Below are positions 31,956 to 36,661 of a stretch of DNA of 36,661 nt, in pieces (position 1 is the first letter of the stretch; each line of letters begins with the position of its first letter). The translations under genes were made by a program, and so were the position numbers. The stretch is from an uncultured Clostridia bacterium. GTDB lineage: Bacteria > Bacillota > Clostridia > Oscillospirales > Acutalibacteraceae. The notes below the pieces were generated by a model. It was not told the origin of the DNA. It made no database searches and saw only the letters and a program-made list of their open reading frames with translations. The stretch lies in the NCBI GenBank assembly GCA_946484175.1, contig CAMLSX010000020.1, positions 1-36,661 of the forward strand. The letters are read 5' to 3'.

Positions 31956-31984
31956 TTGACAGAGCCGAAAGAAATCAGTATAAT
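31956..31984 (+). promoter_or_regulatory. Consensus promoter of rpsU
   Basis: TTGACA (31956-31961), a 17-base spacer and TATAAT (31979-31984), both perfect, as expected for a ribosomal protein gene. Confidence 0.9.
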
Positions 31985-32047
31985 ATTTTTCGTGATTATT
32001 CTATGATTACTGATACCCCTGCCAGTTGGCGGATGGGAGGGAAATAA

Positions 32048-32224
32048 ATGGCTGAAATTAGAATTAAAGACAATGAGTCTCTTGACAGTGCTCTCAGACG
32101 CTTTAAAAAGCAGTGTGCGCGCTCCGGAGTCATCGCCGAGGTTCGCAAGAGAGAGGCTTATGAAAAGCCTTCTGTTAAGCGCAAGAAGAAGTCTGAAGCA
32201 GCTCGTAAACGCAAGTTTCGCTAA
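32048..32224 (+). CDS. rpsU: 30S ribosomal protein S21
   Basis: A basic protein of 58 residues. It begins [20 protein letters not shown], continues with [20 protein letters not shown] and ends in a Lys/Arg-rich tail [15 protein letters not shown], the standard bS21 layout and length. S21 sits near the anti-Shine-Dalgarno region of 16S rRNA and aids initiation. GGGAGGG lies 5-6 bases upstream of the ATG. The gene has its own promoter and terminator. Confidence 0.97.
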   Translation: MAEIRIKDNESLDSALRRFKKQCARSGVIAEVRKREAYEKPSVKRKKKSEAARKRKFR

Positions 32225-32249
32225 GTGATTTTCTGCGCACAATGGAATG

Positions 32250-32278
32250 AAAAAAGCGGGCCGTCGGCCCGCTTTTTT
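32250..32278 (+). terminator. Terminator of rpsU
   Basis: AAAAAAGCGGGCC pairs with GGCCCGCTTTTTT around a three-base loop. Confidence 0.95.
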
Positions 32279-32327
32279 ACGTTCATTGTCAGGCTGCTGC
32301 CTGTACAGAGCAGGGAAAGGATTGAGT

Positions 32328-32858
32328 ATGGCACTTCGATATCCAACACGGATGCTTCATCGCATTACTGATATCACGCCCGAATTTCTTTCTTCACTGG
32401 GGATAACGGCTTTGCTGCTGGATGTGGATAACACCCTGTCTGAGCATGATTCACAATCCCCTTACCCCGGTTCGCTGGAATGGGTATCGTCTATGCGTAA
32501 AAACGGAATACAGATGATCATTCTTTCGAATAATACCAGAGAAAGAGTAGAGCCCTTTGCTGCGCAATATGGACTTCCCTTTCTGACTTATGCTATGAAG
32601 CCTCTGCCAGTGGGATATCTGCGCGCTGTGCATCAGCTGGGCGTATCGCACCGGAACTGTGCAGCAGTGGGAGATCAGATTTTTACCGATATTGTGGGCG
32701 CCAATCTGTGTGGAATAAAATCAATTCTTCTGGAACCAATTTTGGAAGAGACGAGTCGTTCGTTCCGCATCAGACGTAAATTGGAACGGTCAATACGCGG
32801 AAAAATGGCGGTAAAGGAAGCGGAATGGGCAACCAGAAAGGAGAACAGCCGGGAATGA
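32328..32858 (+). CDS. YqeG-family HAD IIIA-type phosphatase
   Basis: A protein of 176 residues. HAD motif I is ALLLDVDNTLSEHD (about residues 27-40; Asp nucleophile and second Asp), motif II is MIILSNNTRERV, a conserved Lys lies in AMKPLP, and motif III is GDQIFTDIVGANLCG. The family includes B. subtilis YqeG and mitochondrial PTPMT-like GEP4; phosphatidylglycerophosphate phosphatase activity is possible but unproven here. The ATG at 32328 follows AAAGGA with 7 bases of spacing; the longer frame from 32247 starts inside the rpsU terminator. It overlaps aroQ by four bases. Confidence 0.9.
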   Translation: MALRYPTRMLHRITDITPEFLSSLGITALLLDVDNTLSEHDSQSPYPGSLEWVSSMRKNGIQMIILSNNTRERVEPFAAQYGLPFLTYAMKPLPVGYLRAVHQLGVSHRNCAAVGDQIFTDIVGANLCGIKSILLEPILEETSRSFRIRRKLERSIRGKMAVKEAEWATRKENSRE

Positions 32859-33295
32859 GTAAAAAACGTGTCTTGGTCCTTCTGGGACCTAATTTGAACA
32901 TGGTGGGAATTCGAGAAAAAGGCGTTTATGGCGATGAGTCTGAACAGAGCATCGAGCGTCAGATTCGCGAAGAAGCAGAAAAGCTTGGGTATACCTGTGA
33001 TATTTTCCAGTCTAACTGGGAGGGTGCTCTTATTGATAGAATTCACGAATCACGGGAAAATTTTGACGGTGTGGTAATTAATGCAGGTGCACTTACCCAT
33101 TACAGTTATGCGCTGCGTGATGCCATTGCGTCGGTTAAAATTCCTTTTGTCGAGACCCATATGAGCAACATTCATGCTCGCGAAGAGTTTCGTCACATTT
33201 CGGTGATTGCTCCGGTTTGTGCCGGACAGATCAGCGGATTTGGCAAGGAAAGCTATTTTCTGGCATTAGCCGCCCTGAAAAACCTGATGAAATAA
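32855..33295 (+). CDS. aroQ: 3-dehydroquinate dehydratase, type II
   Basis: Converts 3-dehydroquinate to 3-dehydroshikimate in the shikimate pathway. The 146-residue length is standard for the dodecameric type II enzyme. Motifs are LLGPNLNMVGIREKGVYG (about residues 9-26; catalytic Tyr near 25), VVINAGALTHYSYALRDAI (about 73-91) and VETHMSNIHAREEFRHISV (about 98-116). The ATG at 32855 overlaps the TGA stop of the YqeG gene (ATGA), so translation is coupled. An upstream ATG at 32825 would give a 34-base overlap and a non-conserved extension. Confidence 0.94.
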   Translation: MSKKRVLVLLGPNLNMVGIREKGVYGDESEQSIERQIREEAEKLGYTCDIFQSNWEGALIDRIHESRENFDGVVINAGALTHYSYALRDAIASVKIPFVETHMSNIHAREEFRHISVIAPVCAGQISGFGKESYFLALAALKNLMK

Positions 33296-33357
33296 GGGAT
33301 TGCGAAGGAATTTCCCGAATTTGTGGAAGGAATCTTTCGTTTTGGGTAAGAATATGC

Positions 33358-33386
33358 TTGAAAAAGCGATGGAAATATTATAAACT
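33358..33386 (+). promoter_or_regulatory. Promoter of efp
   Basis: TTGAAA (33358-33363), a 17-base spacer and TAAACT (33381-33386). An overlapping TATAAA at 33379 has a 15-base spacing. Confidence 0.45.
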
Positions 33387-33419
33387 AGATGTAGTAAATT
33401 TTAATTTGGAGGACTGTTT

Positions 33420-33977
33420 ATGATCACTGCAGGCGATTTCAGAAATGGTGTCACCTTTGAAATGGACGGCAACGTTTATTCTATTATTGAGTTCCAGCAT
33501 GTTAAGCCCGGTAAAGGCGCAGCATTTGTTCGTACCAAGATCCGCAACGTGATTTCCGGTGCTGTAACTGAAAAGACTTTCAACCCCAATGATAAGTACC
33601 CCACCGCTTTCATTGAGAGAAAAGATATGCAGTATCTCTATGAAGATGGCGGTCTGTATTACTTCATGGATATGGAGTCTTACGAGCAGATCCCGATCAG
33701 TGAGTCTATTCTGGGTGACAACTTCAAGTTCGTCAAGGAGAACATGGAGTGTAAGGTTCTGTCCTATAAGAGCAATGTTTTTGGTGTAGAGCCGCCGAAC
33801 TTTGTGGAGCTGCAGGTTACCAAGACCGATCCTGGCTTCAAGGGCGACACTGCTACCAACGCAACCAAGCCGGCCACTCTGGAAACCGGCGCAGAGATCA
33901 AGGTCCCGCTGTTTATCAACGAGGGCGAAATGATCCGTATCGATACCCGTACCGGGGAATATATGGAGCGCGCATAA
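33420..33977 (+). CDS. efp: Elongation factor P
   Basis: Relieves ribosome stalling at consecutive prolines. 185 residues in three beta-barrel domains, the usual length. The domain I loop [10 protein letters not shown] places Lys-32 at the tip, the position that carries a modification in other bacteria; the Pro-Gly-Lys-Gly context is the Firmicute type. The C-terminal domain contains [29 protein letters not shown] (split: [27 protein letters not shown]). TTGGAGGA is the ribosome-binding site. aroQ followed by efp is common in Clostridia, often with pepP between them; pepP is absent here. Confidence 0.97.
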   Translation: MITAGDFRNGVTFEMDGNVYSIIEFQHVKPGKGAAFVRTKIRNVISGAVTEKTFNPNDKYPTAFIERKDMQYLYEDGGLYYFMDMESYEQIPISESILGDNFKFVKENMECKVLSYKSNVFGVEPPNFVELQVTKTDPGFKGDTATNATKPATLETGAEIKVPLFINEGEMIRIDTRTGEYMERA

Positions 33978-34034
33978 GCTTCTGCGTTTTCTGATACAGG
34001 TTTTAATTTTGTCATTCGAGGGAGGTAAACGAGA

Positions 34035-34511
34035 ATGAACATGACAGAGAAAGTTGCATATATCCGTGGCTTGATGGAAGGTTTGGAGCTGGATGCTTCT
34101 AAAAAGGAAGTAAAGGTTCTGAATGCATTGGTCGAAGTTCTGGACGATATGGCAGCAACCGTGTCTGAGCTGGAAGAAGGCTATCAGGATATGGCCGATC
34201 AGCTGGACGAGGTAGACGCTGACCTGGGCGATCTGGAAGAAGAATTCTATGGCGGCTGTGATTGCGACGACGATGAATGCGATTGCTGCTGTGACGATGA
34301 TGATGATCTGGATCTGGAAGACATGGATGACTGCTACTATGAAGTTACCTGCCCTTCCTGCCAGGAAACCATTTGCCTGTCCGAGGATCTCCTCGCAGAA
34401 GGCCAGATGGAATGCCCCAACTGCGGCGAAACGCTGGAATTTGACCTCAACGGCATCGCAGATGAAGCTGAAGATGCCTGTGGTTGCGGCTGTGGCTGCG
34501 GTTGTGAATAA
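34035..34511 (+). CDS. CD1247-type zinc-ribbon protein with Cys/Asp-rich linker
   Basis: A very acidic protein of 158 residues. The N-terminus MTEKVAYIRGLMEGLELD followed by KKEVKVLNALVEVLDDMA and an acidic coiled-coil segment is the CD1247 N-terminal domain pattern of Clostridia. The middle holds GGCDCDDDECDCCCDDDDD. A zinc ribbon follows (CPSCQETICL, about residues 106-115, and CPNCGETLEF, about 128-137), and the tail is CGCGCGCGC. Function is unknown. The dense Cys and Asp suggest metal binding (inference). GGGAGG lies about 10 bases before the ATG. It lies 57 bases after efp and may be cotranscribed with it. Confidence 0.85.
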   Translation: MNMTEKVAYIRGLMEGLELDASKKEVKVLNALVEVLDDMAATVSELEEGYQDMADQLDEVDADLGDLEEEFYGGCDCDDDECDCCCDDDDDLDLEDMDDCYYEVTCPSCQETICLSEDLLAEGQMECPNCGETLEFDLNGIADEAEDACGCGCGCGCE

Positions 34512-34542
34512 GGTTTAACACCTTTTTCTGACCAGGATTGAG

Positions 34543-34581
34543 AAAGCCCTGCTTGTTCAGCAGAATAAGCAGGGCTTTTTT
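34543..34581 (+). terminator. Terminator after the CD1247-type gene
   Basis: AAAGCCCTGCTT pairs perfectly with AAGCAGGGCTTT (12 bp) and the T-run reaches six. Confidence 0.93.
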
Positions 34582-34645
34582 GTCGGACTGCGGTTTGGTT
34601 TTGTTCTGGATGGAAACAGGATGTAAAAGCAAGGCAGGAGTGTAG

Positions 34646-36589
34646 ATGATGAAGAATAAAAAAAGACCATCGCTCTTTTATATTCTGCCGCAGATACTGC
34701 TTGATATATTTTGCGTATATTTCAGCTATTATATCACACTGGTCATCCGTATTTCTGATAAAAGCGAACCTTATTGGAGCCGTATCACTTACATGCAGGC
34801 GTTCCATACCATTATTCCATGGTCGCTGCTTGTGTGTGTGATTATTTTTGCCCTGTTTCGGTTTTATCGGATTATGTGGCAGTTTGCCAGTGTGGATGAA
34901 CTGATGCGCATTGTGTTAGGCGTTACTACGGCTTGTGTACTGGTTACCCTGATGGGGTATTCACTGCTTGGCGAAAGACGCTTTCCAAACAGCGTTTATT
35001 TAGGAGCCTGGCTGCTTACCATGATGTTAATCGGCGGCAGCCGCATGGCATATCGCATGTTTCATAATGCGAAGAGAAAAGTTCGGACAGATATTCCAAA
35101 AGAAGAAAAAATTCGGGTAATGGTGATTGGCGCTGGCGAAATGGGCTCTATGGTCATCAAAGAGATGCAGAATGCGCCGGAAAGCCGTTCTATTCCGGTT
35201 TGTGCGATTGACGATGATGCAAGCAAAAAAGGAATTCGGATTCACGGCGTGAAAGTTGTCGGAGGCCGGGAGTCTATCCCGCGTATGGTGGTGCGCTATG
35301 GCGTCGATCAAATTCTGTTTGCAATCCCTTCGGTAAAAAATATTGAAAAGCAGCAGATTTTAAGTATTTGTGCCAAAACCGGCTGTCAGCTGAAAACCTT
35401 GCCTGCTTTGTACGAAATGGTAGAAGAGGGCGAGAATGCCCGTTATCCCATTCGAGATATTGATATTCTTGACCTTTTGGGAAGAGATGAGATCAACCTG
35501 AATGTGGAGGAAATCAGCGGTTATTTGACTGGAAAAACCGTACTGGTTACCGGTGGCGGTGGTTCTATTGGCTCTGAGCTGTGCCGTCAGATTTCTCACT
35601 TCCATCCCAAACGCCTGATTATCTTTGATATCTATGAGAATAATGCATATGATGTTCAGAACGAACTTCTGATGCGTCATAAAAATTTAAATTTGGAAGT
35701 TCTGATCGGTTCTGTACGCGATAAGAACCGTGTAGACCATGTCTTTGAGGTTTGCCGGCCAGACGTAGTTTTCCACGCGGCGGCACACAAACATGTTCCT
35801 TTGATGGAATTGAGCCCTGGAGAAGCGGTGAAAAACAATGTTTTTGGTACGCTTAATGTGGCTCAGGCAGCAGATCGTTACGGCACTCGCCGTATGGTTT
35901 TGATTTCAACTGATAAGGCTGTCAATCCCACCAACGTGATGGGAGCAACAAAGCGAATTTGTGAACTGATTATTCAGTATTACAGCCGCAGAAGTACACA
36001 TACGGAATTTGTGGCCGTGCGCTTTGGCAATGTCTTGGGCAGCAACGGCAGTGTGATTCCGCTGTTTAAAAAGCAGATTGCCTCTGGTGGGCCGGTTACG
36101 ATTACTCATCCGGATATTATTCGCTATTTTATGACAATTCCAGAAGCAGCCCGGCTGGTGATTCAGGCGGGAGGTATGGCCAAGGGCGGAGAAATTTTCG
36201 TTCTGGACATGGGTAAGCCTGTAAAAATTCTGGATTTGGCAAGAAATATGATTCGTCTTTCTGGCTTTGAACCGGATGTAGATATTCGCATTGAATATAT
36301 TGGCCTGCGTCCGGGCGAAAAGTTATATGAAGAGCTGCTGCTGGACAGTGAAGGCAAGTGTGAAAAAACAAAGCACGATCTGATTTACATTGGCAACCCA
36401 ATTCCGTTTGATGAAGAGACTTTCTTGCAGGATTTGGAAAAGCTGCGCGCGTGTGCAGGCGTGGATAATGTCAGGATGATGGAATTAATCCATGAACTGG
36501 TTCCTACCTACTCCGGACATGCAGAAAAGAATGATGCACTGGCACAGGAAGCTGTCAAGGCATCTTCTGCAGAAGCTGCTGCAAACTAA
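34646..36589 (+). CDS. Membrane-bound UDP-sugar 4,6-dehydratase, PglF/CapD type
   Basis: A protein of 647 residues. Four hydrophobic helices cover about residues 10-130. A CoA-binding-like Rossmann domain follows (VMVIGAGEMGSMVIKEM, about 157-173). The catalytic SDR domain begins VLVTGGGGSIGSELCRQIS (about 298-316). It contains FHAAAHKHVPLME, LISTDKAVNPTNVMGATKR with the Met-x-x-x-Lys in place of Tyr-x-x-x-Lys usual for this subfamily, and VRFGNVLGSNGSV. PglF/CapD/EpsC enzymes make UDP-4-keto-6-deoxy-GlcNAc for glycoprotein or capsule synthesis. The exact product is unknown. Either of two adjacent ATGs could be the start; the second (34649) has the better SD spacing. Confidence 0.93.
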   Translation: MMKNKKRPSLFYILPQILLDIFCVYFSYYITLVIRISDKSEPYWSRITYMQAFHTIIPWSLLVCVIIFALFRFYRIMWQFASVDELMRIVLGVTTACVLVTLMGYSLLGERRFPNSVYLGAWLLTMMLIGGSRMAYRMFHNAKRKVRTDIPKEEKIRVMVIGAGEMGSMVIKEMQNAPESRSIPVCAIDDDASKKGIRIHGVKVVGGRESIPRMVVRYGVDQILFAIPSVKNIEKQQILSICAKTGCQLKTLPALYEMVEEGENARYPIRDIDILDLLGRDEINLNVEEISGYLTGKTVLVTGGGGSIGSELCRQISHFHPKRLIIFDIYENNAYDVQNELLMRHKNLNLEVLIGSVRDKNRVDHVFEVCRPDVVFHAAAHKHVPLMELSPGEAVKNNVFGTLNVAQAADRYGTRRMVLISTDKAVNPTNVMGATKRICELIIQYYSRRSTHTEFVAVRFGNVLGSNGSVIPLFKKQIASGGPVTITHPDIIRYFMTIPEAARLVIQAGGMAKGGEIFVLDMGKPVKILDLARNMIRLSGFEPDVDIRIEYIGLRPGEKLYEELLLDSEGKCEKTKHDLIYIGNPIPFDEETFLQDLEKLRACAGVDNVRMMELIHELVPTYSGHAEKNDALAQEAVKASSAEAAAN

Positions 36590-36661
36590 ATAAACACATG
36601 AAAAAAGTGAACCGAACCGTTAAAAACGGACAATAGACAAAAGGCCCCCTCATGTAGGATA
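36590..36661 (+). other. Downstream tail, nothing complete
   Basis: The last 72 bases hold no gene. AACCGTT/AACGG can form a weak hairpin at 36616-36630, and a C-rich stretch at the end may be one arm of a terminator cut by the window edge. Confidence 0.4.

Larger units (their letters stand above)
31732..32047. other. Intergenic region with divergent tRNA and rpsU promoters
   Basis: No gene is seen in these 316 bases. They hold the minus-strand tRNA promoter, an AT-rich stretch (31804-31950), the consensus rpsU promoter and an rpsU leader of about 55 bases. Confidence 0.7.

Overview
The window looks like a core chromosomal segment of a moderate-GC gut Clostridium, most likely Oscillospiraceae/Ruminococcaceae. 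Three things point that way: the hprK - PHP - murB - rapZ - whiA - dnaE - pfkA gene order; the CD1247-type and DUF1292 proteins; and an archaeal-type prolyl-tRNA synthetase next to a sodium-pump decarboxylase. No phage, transposase, CRISPR array or rRNA was seen. Family names rest on recognised motifs, not on database searches.

Layout. 1-1836: end of a sodium-pump decarboxylase operon (beta-subunit tail, small gamma-like subunit), then proS. 1846-4850: a minus-strand carbohydrate module with a LacI-type regulator (a palindromic operator lies on its own -10 box), a GH27 alpha-galactosidase-like enzyme and a DUF1810 protein. 4879-5746: a YdcF/SanA-like membrane protein. 5767-12833: pyrimidine genes pyrC, then pyrF-pyrK-pyrD, followed by a GNAT acetyltransferase, a histidine phosphatase and ruvX; pyrC is separated from the rest by a roughly 350-bp array of perfect hairpins and a methyltransferase. 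12847-15345 (minus): a DegV fatty-acid-binding protein, a split TauE/SafE pair, a likely 6S RNA and a DUF1292 protein.

15533-16774 is the standout. A consensus sigma-A promoter (TTGACA, 17-bp spacer, TATAAT) and a strong intrinsic terminator bracket about 1.2 kb with no credible protein gene. The stretch is A-rich, C-poor and full of short perfect hairpins, some of them repeated. I read it as a very large structured non-coding RNA of a class I do not recognise.

16859-20746 (minus): envelope genes for a Wzx-type flippase, UppP undecaprenyl-diphosphatase and a GT4 glycosyltransferase. 20778-30222 (plus): the hprK to pfkA cluster, which links carbon signalling, wall synthesis, DNA replication and glycolysis. 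30232-31803 (minus): a GT-C-like membrane protein downstream of a tRNA-Trp/Asp/Thr operon. 31956-36589 (plus): rpsU, a YqeG-like phosphatase, aroQ, efp, a Cys/Asp-rich CD1247-type zinc-ribbon protein and a membrane-bound UDP-sugar 4,6-dehydratase (PglF/CapD type). Several genes use TTG or GTG starts that are supported by good Shine-Dalgarno (SD) sequences.
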